DNA of 64,000 nt from Nephromyces sp. MM_2019 (lineage: Eukaryota; Apicomplexa; Aconoidasida; Nephromycida), in contig JADHZB010001695.1 in NCBI GenBank assembly GCA_015657535.1, forward strand, positions 1,409 to 65,408, given 5' to 3'. Shown here in pieces: positions 12,757 to 24,595 of this stretch. The notes under the pieces were generated by a model. That model was given only the letters and a program-made list of their open reading frames with translations, ran no database searches and had not been told where the DNA came from. Made by a program: the position numbers and the translations under genes. Within the stretch, counting starts at the first letter, position 1; each line of letters opens with the position of its first letter.

Positions 12757-15352
12757 ATGAACAAGTCAAAGCATATTTTCCTAGATATAGCAATCGCAGG
12801 AAGAAATGCAGGTCGTATGCAGTTTGAGGTAATCATAAAAGATTTTTCATAATGCTAAGCAAACAGTTTACACACACTTAAAAAAATTAATCAACACTAT
12901 ATACTTATTCCTTTACATTACACACACATTAGTATAAAATTCAAATTATTTATTACAATAAACTATAAATTGTTATGCCACCACAAATCCCAGACACACA
13001 AAACTTATTTCATATACCACATATAAATAATTACTGCTTATAATACACCAAAACAATTAGCCAGCCATCTAATACACAAACAATTTGCAAAATATATTAA
13101 GCCAAATATAAGAATTATAAAACACACAGTGGTGTGAATTTACAAATCCAAATATAACCCAATTTTTATTTTCAGCTTTTTGCAGACCATGTCCCATTGA
13201 CTGTAGAAAATTTCAGAGCACTTTGTACAGGTTAATTTATATATGCGTATAATCACTTTTATATAAATATCTTTACCGAATATTTAAACATATAAATGTG
13301 TAAATATAATAAGTTTAGATAGAAAATATTAACCTATTTTCAGGTGAAACAGGACTTGGCTACTACCTTAGACCTCGTTGGTATAAAAATTCTCCATTTC
13401 ATAGGATTGTACCAAAATTTGTTAGTTTATACTTTGATTTGTATATAAACACTGAAAGATATATTTTATTGATTCATAACATAATGTATATACACACACA
13501 AAGTATTAGATGCATCCCTAACTTTACTATCACAACTGAATTTTATTATAACACGCTTAAACATCCCCCTATGCTGTGAAAGTTTTTCTATGCAAATAAT
13601 ACACATTTCTTATGTCAACGTATAATTAGTAAAAATCACTGCTGCTATATTATTTAGTTCTGTATTTGTATTTGTGTGCGTAGTTGTTTTGTTCAATATA
13701 TGCATGCATATGTATATATATATATATATATATATGTGCATTTATGTATTTATGTTTACGAGTCTACTTGTATGTATGTGTATATATTTATGTGATTACG
13801 AGTATGCGCACTTACAACTATATATTGATTAATACTTATATAATTATACTCAAACATGTAGATTTGTATCATACTTTTGTGTGCATATAATTTGTTAAAA
13901 CAAATAATACAGATGTGTCATGGAGGTGATTACAACAAAGGAACAGGATATGGAGGGGAGTCCATATATGGCCAATATTTTCGAGATGAAAATTTCATTT
14001 ATAAACACTCGAAAAGAGGTAATACAGTGTGTCTATACTTTTTCAAAGTTTTGTGTTTATCCTTTAATAATATATGACTTTGATTACATCTTTCAAGGTG
14101 TTTTATCAATGGCCAAGACACATTTAAAACATACTAATAACAGCCAATTTTTTATAACTTTTGATAGCTGCCCTTGGTTGGATGAAAAACATGTAAATTT
14201 TTATAACATATACACACACACATTTGAAACAATAAACTATTTTCTATGTACATGCATACGTATGTATGGATATGATTTTATGTATATTTGGTTGTATTAA
14301 TACGTCTTTGTTTGTCTATGTGTGTGTCTAGGTGGGTGTGTATGTGCGTGCTTCTATGCTTATATATATGTGTGTGATTATCTAGACTCCTTCATTTGGA
14401 ATAAAAGTTTTGTATTTCTATACATGTAAACATCTTACAATATACTTTTACAAATACATATACAAAACTTGTGTATAAGCATACTGGTAGATATTTTCAC
14501 TATGATTTTTGTGTGTACACTTTTTTATTAGGTTGTTTTTGGACACCTTGAAACTGGTAATGACATTCTTGATGAAATTGAACAACAAGGCACACCTTTG
14601 GGTCGACCCCTTAAAAAAGTACACATTTGGAATTGGTTAGTAGACGTTACAAACTTACACACAAAATTCAATATATTTATGCGACCACACTTTAATGGAG
14701 TTATTTAGTTTGTTAAGAAATTATTTACAAACATGCAATACTGTGTAAAATCTTCTATTATTTATACACACGTAATATTATGTATGACCTTTTCAAGCTT
14801 ACACACAGATTTCTGTAATACCCTATAATAATTACACATTCATTACACTGTGTATTACCTTATCATATTTACACTCACATAACAGTGTGTAATACCTTAT
14901 CAAATTTACAATCACACTTATTTGCAATCTATCCACTCAGTGGTGAGCTTAGAACAATCAATGTCCAAACTGCCAACTACGAGCAATCTGAAACAAACAC
15001 CATTGAACATCCAGTTATAACAGTAAATTTTACACACTACCAATTGATCTATAACCACAATTTATACACAAGTTTACCATTTATGCACTGTAACTATACT
15101 TATACACATCAAAGATACTTTGAGACACATGATCCATGTTTTTTGATTCATTAAATACACACAAATTAAGGATACACAAATTAAATACACATACACTGAG
15201 CACACATATATTAAGCACACGCACATTAAACACCTACATATAATATGACACAACAGAATACAACAAGACCAAAGATTAACGAGAAAATTGTAAACTTAGA
15301 AAAATCACAATTTGCACACAAGCTGGCTATACGATCAAAATTTAATTTTTAG
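12757..15352 (+). CDS. Cyclophilin-type peptidyl-prolyl isomerase, PPIG/NKTR-like
   Basis: Exons: 12757-12828, 13176-13230, 13344-13420, 13913-14018, 14098-14192, 14532-14635, 14941-15022, 15257-15352; 228 aa. Cyclophilins catalyse cis-trans isomerisation of X-Pro bonds. Visible family blocks are [17 protein letters not shown] (catalytic Arg63), [32 protein letters not shown] (Trp130) and CGEL. The divergent loop after GETG, the GGESIYG block and the CGEL ending match the PPIG/NKTR/plant spliceosomal subgroup better than cyclophilin A. The active-site Gln of MCQGGD is His71. A short basic tail replaces the RS tail of PPIG. The last exon is uncertain: without the final splice the frame reads through to a TAG-free end at TAA 15152-15154, giving 240 aa. 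Confidence 0.9.
14845..14919. repeat. Diverged 37-bp tandem duplication in a cyclophilin intron
   Basis: Two adjacent copies of about 37 bp start at 14845 (ACACTGTGTATTACCTTATC) and 14882 (ACAGTGTGTAATACCTTATC), with a few mismatches. They sit in the intron before the exon encoding CGEL. Fainter related sequence lies upstream from about 14740. Confidence 0.7.
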
Positions 15353-16187
15353 AAACTTTTTTTTGAGTTCACATATACACACCAAAATCCCTATACACAC
15401 ATAAACCCAATCATATTATATATACTTATAGTTGCTTTTAGCAGTTTATAATAGAATTAATGTGTTAATAGGTAAACACACACAAATAGCTTTCATTTCA
15501 AACTTATTTTGAAAAGGGTATATAGATAACTCATTTTATTCACTTGTTTTTAATTTGTGTTTTGTTTTTACATTCATAATATAGTAAATAGTATTTAAAT
15601 ATATACATCCATATATAGACAAAGCTAATTACACAGTCATATACTCGATTATGATATATGTTAAGGGCATGTGTATATGTTTATTTTTAATATGAACAAT
15701 TGATACATCTCATACTATTTAAACATGAATATATATATNNNNNNNNAAGAAAAACAAGGTAATTAATTCTGCCTTCCCTCTCTCCTCCATTATCCCTGAT
15801 TTTGTGTGTAAATTTGAAAATATTTTTATAAAAAAAAACTGAATTCAAAACACTTTTTAAAAAAATAAATATTTCTGATTGAAATGTGTTATTTAGATAC
15901 TGACAAATTTTTGGTTTATGTATTTATAGTTTATGTATGTGTATGTATGAGTGTGTATAAGTATGTATGTGTTATATGTTTGCTTTTAAGCGTGTACAAG
16001 TGTGTATAATTTCCATCTTAATTCTTACGATTTGACCTGTATATAAAAGAATGTATACAAAGTTAGATTTAATATAATTTAAAAGCAAGGTAAAATAGAT
16101 CATATCGCATAATATGTATCCCATACAAGTATATCCAATGTCTACACACACACTATAACCCTAATTTAATAAAATATGTGTGCGCAT
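15353..16187. other. Convergent intergenic region containing an assembly gap
   Basis: This is the 3' flank shared by the cyclophilin and SBDS genes. It is AT-rich with ACAC-type motifs on the left and a pyrimidine-rich patch near 15770-15800. Eight N bases interrupt it at 15739-15746, so the local sequence is not continuous. No coding exon was recognised. Confidence 0.6.
15739..15746. other. Assembly gap (8 N)
   Basis: Eight unknown bases follow a TA run, which suggests a join across a repeat of unknown true length. Confidence 0.95.
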
Positions 16188-18065
16188 TTATGTATAATAC
16201 CTATTTTTGGTTGGTTTGCTTTCGTCTAACTTATGTTCTTGTAAAACGAAAAACTCAGATTCATTGAGTGGACCTAAATTATTCATTTTTCGTTTCAAAT
16301 TGAAACCGTGCAGTTCAGTTTTACAGTGGGCACGATAGTTCTTATTATTATCAAAGTCTGTATTACAAATTTTACACATAAAACCTGTTTTATCTATGTG
16401 TGTCGATTCAGTTATTTTGGGAGGGTCTGGTGATGCTGTCACTGTACATACAAACAAAAGATTTATTAATTTTGTGTGTGTGTGAGTAAAAAATTCATAA
16501 TATTATTATATATATGTCACAATTATCTATATAATCAAGATTATTATTGACATCAAATGCACACACACATACGAAAGAGTTTACAGGTTTAATAAGTTTA
16601 GAGATACATCAGCACATACACAGTTCAAATAGGTATACATACAAACACACACACACAAGAGTGTATAAAATTTTAAATAGGTGTACACATAAACTAAAAT
16701 AGCATATACAAAAAAGTAAAAATTAAAAATTGTATACACTCACATATAATCACATATATACACAGTTATGATTCAGAAATTTATACATACTACTCTGTTT
16801 ATCGTCATTAGTGTGCGCATGCATATTTTTATCTACTGGTTCGTCTGCTTTTTTGTGTATAGGGGTGTTTGTGTGAGTTTGTGTAATGGTTTTCACATTA
16901 GAAGAGATTAGTTGGAGTGAACCATTAGGCTTCAATGATTTGATAACAAAATCATCAATCACCCTATAGAATTTAGGTGAACATAAGATTTGTATCCAAT
17001 AATTCTCATGAGTGTGTATAGGAGGATTGACTGTAGTTTTATCTGTAGATGGTGTGTGTATAAGAGGTATATCAGTGATGTCTGTTTTCTGTGTAGTGTT
17101 AGTATTAGTTATGGATGTTGTGTCTACACTAGGATATTCTTGATTTGATTTCACAGTAGGTTCTAAGGTGATGTTGGTAAGTTCGTATGTTATATCTTGA
17201 GGGTCTGATGTAGTGTATCATATATATACAAAAGGAAATTTTTCAAGGTATACATTAAAGAAATCTTTTCATATCCAAAGACGAGTTTAAATATAAGAAT
17301 TCAAAAATATATGAAGTCGCATTTTGAATTTATATATATTATACTTTAATTTATACCTTCGTGGTTTGTGAGATCGCTTTTAATTGAATTTTTATACAAA
17401 TCTTCAAGGTGTTTAAAATTGTTCTTGATGCCTACGATTGTGGGTGTGTATTCATCAATAGATTCATTCTCAAAAATAGCTAAACATTCAGAAAATAGGA
17501 ATTCTTTCAATTTCTTTTTGTGTGTGTGACTACAGTTTATCTTTAGCCTCATCAATGCACGAGCAATCTCGTTAGGTTGGTTATTCTGTAGTATATTAAT
17601 CACCTTCAATGCTTGTTTTTTGGGTGATTCATCTAGGTGTATGCTATAACCACATTCACGGATAGCTCCCTCAATCATTGAGTGTGTAAGGGGTGCACCC
17701 GTCTGTGGATTCACAGCAAATTGTGTAACCAAATTGCAAATGTCCAAGAATATTTGCTCCAAAGCAGCGTGTCTCTCCTTTTCTGAAACCTGTAATTCAC
17801 CCTTTTCCAATATTAACCTACAAATTTCCTCACTATTTGTCGTCGCAAATGCCTTCTGTAGTGTCTCTTTCTTTGCATATTCCCCGCGGGAGACGTTGTG
17901 AAATATCTCCGTTGACTGTAAGACTTCATCCAAATTTGTCTCTATCCCTGACCTCCAATTCAATATTTTATTCTTATAACATGCAATCTCAAAACGATGG
18001 CCATGCCTTTTCATACGTATGATTGACACATTTGTCAACCTTACTTGGTTTACGGGTGTAAACAT
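16188..18065 (-). CDS. SBDS: SBDS ribosome maturation protein with C-terminal zinc finger
   Basis: Exons: 17357-18065, 16791-17204, 16188-16441; 458 aa. SBDS works with the GTPase EFL1 to release eIF6 from late 60S subunits. The first 236 residues align along the whole SBDS core: FTPVNQVRLTNVSIIRMKR, FEIACYKNKILNWRSG, LDEVLQ, AKKETL, EKERHAALEQIF, NPQTGAPLTHSMIEGAI. Exon 2 encodes a Thr/Asn/His-rich linker of about 138 residues with no recognised domain. Exon 3 encodes a U1/JAZ-type finger, C397-x2-C400-x12-H413-x5-H419, followed by basic FNLKRK. Plant SBDS proteins have a similar finger; human and yeast ones do not. It presumably adds RNA contact. The third core domain is more divergent than the first two. 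Confidence 0.93.
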
Positions 18066-21000
18066 TTGCTTGAGAAGGGATATTAGTGTTGTGACTTAGA
18101 TGTATACTGAGTGAAGGGTGTAAGGTATATTTTGGCGGAGTGTGTGAGAAGTATGCGTGAGGGGTATGTGAAGTTTGCGAGCGGAATTATGCAAAGGTTG
18201 TGTGGAAGATGTGAACAGGCCGTATTGTATTTGAAATATGTATTATTTATATGCTATATAATTTGTGAGAACACTGGTTTGTCTAGTCTAGCTTTAATAT
18301 ATGAGTTATACCCAATGAATATTTAGGCAGCATTGAATTGAGCTTAGTGGTCACAATATCTGGTAAGTTAAGTTGTCTTGATTTAATGTGTTTCTGGTTG
18401 GTATGTTAATTTGCCAAGTTATTATAAGGCGTCCAAATAAAAGTCAAAGGGGTAAAACCAAAGCAATTGTTAATAGATGTGTTAGGATGGGTGTGTAAGG
18501 GGATGTTGGAAGGTAATTTATAGTGTTTTAGGCTGTGTTATACCTTGCTTAGCTTTGATAGGGAGTGTGTTGGGTGGGGCTTGGCTGTGTTAGAAAAAGG
18601 TTGTATAAGGGTTTGTTATAGGTCGCTTTCAAGGAGTTGTGTTAGCGAATATATATGGGTATATTAAAAAATGGGTATGTTGTTTCAGAGTATGCTTGAG
18701 AATTCACTTAATTAATTGCGTAGGAATGTATATAAGAGATCGAGGGAGGTTATAGAGGGTGATGTGTTTAAGGGTTGTTGTTAACAAAATTGGTTATAAG
18801 TACTGCTAGCGTGTGTACGGGTGGAGATACTTGTGCTAGAGGATATGATAGCATATTATTTGTAAGCTTAACATGTATTTGTTAGCAGGGTTTTTTGTTT
18901 AAACAGGCTGTAATTCAAGTTTGCCTTTGTATTGTTAAGCTGTGATGCGCTTGATGTGATTCAAATTCATATGGAATAAATGTGTGCGCTTTGCGTGATG
19001 CTTACATGAAGTGGTTGTGTGTGTATTAAATGGCCTAGGTGTGCGTATGTAAAATGATTAAGCATACCTTGTATCTAAATATAGAAATATACATATCAAC
19101 AGAAAATTTATCAAATTTTGAGAATGAGATTTATTAGGATTTCTAGCCCAAAATAGCACAATTTTAAATATATCTGGGGTACAATTGTTACTTGTGATTG
19201 TGTAAATGAAAGTAGTTAAAATTTCGAATCATTTCTTATATTAAATGCACTCATGGTATTATTTTAATTAAGTGGTAGATGGGCTACTAAGCAATTAAGT
19301 TTAACTAATTTATGTCTAAAACCAGAAATATTGTATTATTACTTCTTGTTGTTTATATTTATAATGAAATTATGTTAGTCACGATTAAGGTCTTTTTTTA
19401 TTGATCGTTATTTCAATTTATAAATGAAAGTTTTTAAATAATTATATTTCCAAGCTGCAGATTATAGAGAATTCATTTATTAGTCAAATTATCCACATAA
19501 GCATGTGTTAATAAATGAATTAAATACAAAAGGCAAATGCATAGATTAAAATTTAATATATATAAAAGCCAAAATTAGACAAATTTTACTTTATAAAAAT
19601 TGTACATGTGCATTGATTTATGCAACTGGGATAATTCTACCTATTCTCACAAATGATATATATATATTCATATAACTATATGTGTGATATATATATAACA
19701 TATATATAATATAATTTATAATGTACACATTGCATCACGATATCATATATATATATATATATATGAAATTTATGAAATATACAAAACTAAGATGAGATGT
19801 TTTATCGTTAAATATATGTGTATACATATATATAAACTACATAACCTCTAAATACTGGTAATATGCTATATTACGTATTCTTCTTACGTGCGGGTGCAAA
19901 AACATAGATATTCATATGTAATACAGATAATTAAATTATCACACAAATATGTTCAAAATTTAAATCTATCTACATATTGATTACATAATTGACAGTAAAA
20001 ACTTGTGCATAAATATATATAAATATAAATTAATTTTCTAAGCCATGAAGTTATAAATATATACACAATGACACTAGCTACAAATTCTTAACAAAAGAAA
20101 ACAATACTTACATATATAGTATTTATGTGCACATAAATATATATTTATTTGAATAAGTCTTAATAAATTATAAATTCCCCCCAGAACAGAAAAACTCAAA
20201 TAATCCCCCTAATTTAATTCATAGCACATTTTCTTCAAAATACTTGGCTAAAATTTTCATTTTTAAAAGGTCTTAAAATATCTAATTTTATAAAACAGTT
20301 CAAATCTTGATAATTTAACAGGTGCAAAATCATTGATTTTTGTTTTTAAACAAAATTTCGATCTGAATTATCATTTCAAGGCTGTTAAGAACTTAACTTA
20401 AATTTTTATATTAATAATTTTTAAGATTCTCAGTCTATCAAGACGAAAGTTTCTTTCTGAATTTCAAAGGTTTGTACATAAGTCAGGCATTAATTGAGTT
20501 TATCCTCTATTGACTTTTTTGATTTGGCCAAAATAAGGCTTCCTTTTAATGAATATATTTTTTTGGGTGGTTGCTGTTGCAGTAACTGCTTCTTTGTTTC
20601 AAAGCTTCAATTTAGTGTGTGTTTATTTGAGCACCTCTTGGAAGTTGTGAACTTGACATGAGCTGGAGTGCTATTTATTTAATTGTTAAGCTTTCAAGTC
20701 ATTGTATGAATTAATTTGCTAATCTATGTGTATACATTGTGATAGGTTTGCTACTTTTGTGCTTAGGTTAAATGAAAGCTGTTTTACTTTGTGTTGAATG
20801 ATTACATGTGGTAAATTTGATATTCTCCCAAAAGAGTTTTTAACACTGATAATAGATATAAGATTTAAGACTTGTTTAGATTCTGATTTATAAGCTTTCA
20901 ATATGTACAAGTGTATATATTAAATTAGATCAATTAAGGGGCCTTTGAACATTATCAAAGAAGAACTTGAGTCGAAATAATCAAAGCCAAACGGTCATTC

Positions 21001-22779
21001 AAATAAATTAAACCAAAATTAATTAATTTAGACAATGTAAGGCCACTTAATCTACGATTAACGTAAACTCATTTTACATTAATTTTTTATGTTCAAATTT
21101 TATCAAAGAAATACAATATTCAAATTACAATGCACACTACTTTCTTGGTTTTATATAAACTCAGCAATGTATTTAAGAATGATAAATGGCTGCTTTATAT
21201 ATAGTAAAAAACTGTTAACACACATACTTGTAATTCTTTTTAACTACTTAATTATTACGCTTCAACTAGTGAAATAGACAAAATTTGATTGAATATCAAC
21301 TAAGCAAGCGGACACACTAAACATACACCCAAATCACACGCATACCACAAAAACATAAACATTTACCACACACACATTAGACACGCACACACAACGCATC
21401 CGAGCCCACATATGCTCAGACATAGATAAACATTCACATGCAGACACACACGGACATACAGCATAAAATACGCAACAAACCCTTTATACACATTCACTCA
21501 TTGTATTCAAGAGCTCGCGCATAATAGAAACACGCATACATCACAGATAATAAATCAAATTTAACTAAATACGTATTCCACATGAAACAATTTTTTTTCT
21601 CAATCATAAAACAAAATATATATTACATTTAATCATTTCAATTGTATATTCCATAATTTTAATAATATTTATAAATTTTTTATAATTACTCATTTTTAGA
21701 TCTATTGATTTGGAACCTGCATTTCATACACATTTTCAACTTCTCAAGATAAGCACAAAAAATATTATCAACAATTTATAAATATTTTTGAGAAAGGCAG
21801 AAATACATAAAAAGACGCGTTACTGACATCATTAATATTTCGAGAATAAACAAAATTTTAGGGGTGTATGTACACCTCTAAGAATTGACCTAAGCTTGGA
21901 AATCTTATTAGAAGCAGTCCAAAAAAACTTCTCAACTCCGAGGAAATTAAATTTCGCGTCGAAACCCCTTTATTCTCCTAACGGGTAAAAATAAATATCT
22001 CAAGGCTGTAAATGCTATCTGTGCTTGTGTAAATCAAATTTAATGCATCTTGGAATAATAACTAATTATTGTGCTAAGAAGAATTTTTATGGAATATTAA
22101 CTATGACTTACATAGTAAAAATAATATGACCATACGAATAGATGAAATAAAACTGCTTATATACATTCCATTTAAATTCAAATAGCGTCTTTTAATATAA
22201 ATTTGTGGGACACCTTTTATTTTTCATATTTATATATTTATTTTTTAATTTATCCAATTTTCACAGTAACAACTTCACCATTGCCTTAGTGTACTTAGCA
22301 TAGGCTTAGCTTTGTAATAATTCCGTTAATTGTAATGACACGTTTATACTAAGTAATTAACAATCCTCTGACTTCATAATGAAACTATTGCTTAAATAAA
22401 TCTTCACAAAGCTTACTAAAAGAAATTATTATCTAGACTATTTGGCTCAATCAAACAAGAACGTTGAATTTCTCATAATATAGAAACAAATTTTTTGAAA
22501 TTAGAGTGTAAAGTAGCTGCCGTAGTATCATTTACCAAAAAAAACTTTCGATGTAAGATACAGTGTCGTTGCCATATCTAAAAATTGCAAATTTTGACTC
22601 AGGATCTCTTTATAAGAGATGTAGACAAAATAAATATGGAAACTACACGACTTTCCATAAGCCTTAACCAGGCTTATTTATCTTGCACAACATTGAATCT
22701 TGAAATGTCGATTTCTATAGCTTTGATTGAAGCAACAAAATCTTGATTTTGATTAGATCTTTTTTATTTTTATTTTTAG
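18066..22779. other. 4.7-kb divergent intergenic region
   Basis: The left part (18110-19060) is TG-rich and comparatively GC-rich; the middle (19500-20150) holds many TATATA tracts; the right part (21290-21560) is ACAC-rich with several CG-containing words. The change from TG-rich to AC-rich on the + strand falls between two divergent genes. It probably contains the SBDS promoter and the missing 5' exons of the gene ending at 23186. The short open frames inside (for example 18111-18326 and 20719-20910) have no family resemblance. Confidence 0.5.
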
Positions 22780-23186
22780 GGCAAACTGGGATGGAAACAA
22801 CTAAAAATACAGCACTTATCAAGGAAGGTCCACGTCGCAATTTGTCTACTTATCGAAAACCGCCGGTATCGTATCCTCCACTACCTAAACTAACCTCTTC
22901 AATTTCTCCTAATCAGAATTTTCTGTTTAGTCCTTTTAGTATACATCCATCTCAGCCTTTGCAACGTGCACAATCAAGCCTGAGTGAAATGAATACAAAT
23001 TTCACTCCACAAACCAACGATTACAGTGAGGTTTCACCATATTCAAACGAGTATAAGAGCTCAACAAGTGTTATCAGTACAAACTCATCAAACCTAAACC
23101 GAACTTGGAGTGATGACTTTTTTAATAGATTCGGGTTTACCAAAAAAATAAAAGAACCGGAGGTACCACCATTTACCCTCCCATGA
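22780..23186 (+). CDS. Ser/Pro/Asn-rich unknown protein, terminal exon
   Basis: A strong acceptor (T-rich run then TTTTTAG at 22773-22779) precedes this exon, and the frame METTKNTALIKEGPRR then runs to TGA at 23184-23186. If the ATG at 22791 is the start the protein is 131 aa. If the acceptor joins a coding exon with phase 1, the protein is longer and its 5' exons lie somewhere to the left. The sequence is low complexity (Ser, Asn, Pro) with PPVSYPPLPKL near the start and an aromatic end, TWSDDFFNRFGF, then a basic KKIKEPE. I recognise no domain and no signal peptide. Confidence 0.5.
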
Positions 23187-24595
23187 TTCGAAAGTTGCAT
23201 AAATTATATAATAATTCCTATCTCATTAAAGCATTGGGACACGATTATGCTTATAAGTTACCCACGGGTATTCCATTTTTTCATTATTTCTATTGAGAGA
23301 AATTAAAATTTCTTTTGATTAGACTAAGTTTTCCAATAAAAAAGTCATAATTCTTCCTAGGAATTATAAAGGACAAAGCAACTTGTATTATTATTAGTTC
23401 TATATAAAATTAAAAATCAATTTGATGAATTTCCAATTCGAAGTGGAGTCTAGAAAAGTAATAAGCTATGAGAATATTAAATGAAGGTAGTTTGGTTTCA
23501 CCAGTTATATTACAATAAGCTTTTTAAACAACAGGACTCGTTTAGTGCGAAGCTTACCAAACTATTTTTTAGAATACATCATAATATATGTTAGTTTTAA
23601 ATTATTGGTTACAATAAATTCAAGTTAAAACTTCTAATTAAGAAACCAAACTATTAAAATTAATTAAAAAGCAATTAAATTTGATAGTACAAAGTTAAGC
23701 TATATGGTTGTTGGCTGAGATTTATGGTACTAAGTACTCAAATCTATTTTTAATCAGTAGTAAGCTTGAAGTTTATATTTTTATATTCTAGTCGTTTCGA
23801 AACGATTAGAGGGTATTTATACCATTTTCGTTATGTCTATTGAATGGTTGGGATGAAATCAGGTCAAAAGTCATCAGCTTGGCCAAAATTTATTTCTGTT
23901 TTGATTATTGAAGTCAAACAAATACAATAAATATCAAGATAAGGTAGAGTAAAATTTTGCCGAAAATATGATCAATTTTAAAATATATTGGCGTATTAAT
24001 TGCAACAAACAAACGGTTGATCCAACAAACTTAGTTTAAATAATAAATTCAACAATATACATAAATTGTTATCCCAAGTATATTAAATTTTGGAACAGAA
24101 GTTAAATTAAATGAAAATTTCTATAATTAATTGAAATGTGTTATAAAACAAAGTTAAAAAAATGGTTTTAAAATATCTGTGAATTTATACTAGAGTGGAT
24201 GCTTGGTATCTGTGTGCTTAGGTATTTGCTTGCTCATTTCTATATAGGTATCTGAAGCTATGCATAATTGTGTATTTGAATATTTTGTATGCTTATGTCA
24301 AAATAAGTATATCTATATCTTTATATTAATATACTATAATCTTGTACAAGGTAATTGCTGTGTATCTTAATTGACTTTGAGTGGTGAGAGATAAAATGAA
24401 TTTATAACTTTTGTGTAGTTTGGTGATTTAGTTTTTTTTGTAAAAATTTTTTAAGATTTATATACATCCAGTTGTTTGTACGGATCGACTTTTATCTAAG
24501 AGTTATTTGCTCAGTGTAGAAAAACATAACTTACCTGTATGATCATATTTTGAAAAATAAATCACTACATACATTAGCCGATGTATTATAATTTA
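23187..24595. other. Convergent intergenic region, 1.4 kb
   Basis: This AT-rich stretch between two gene ends holds no supported exon, repeat or RNA gene. Confidence 0.55.
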
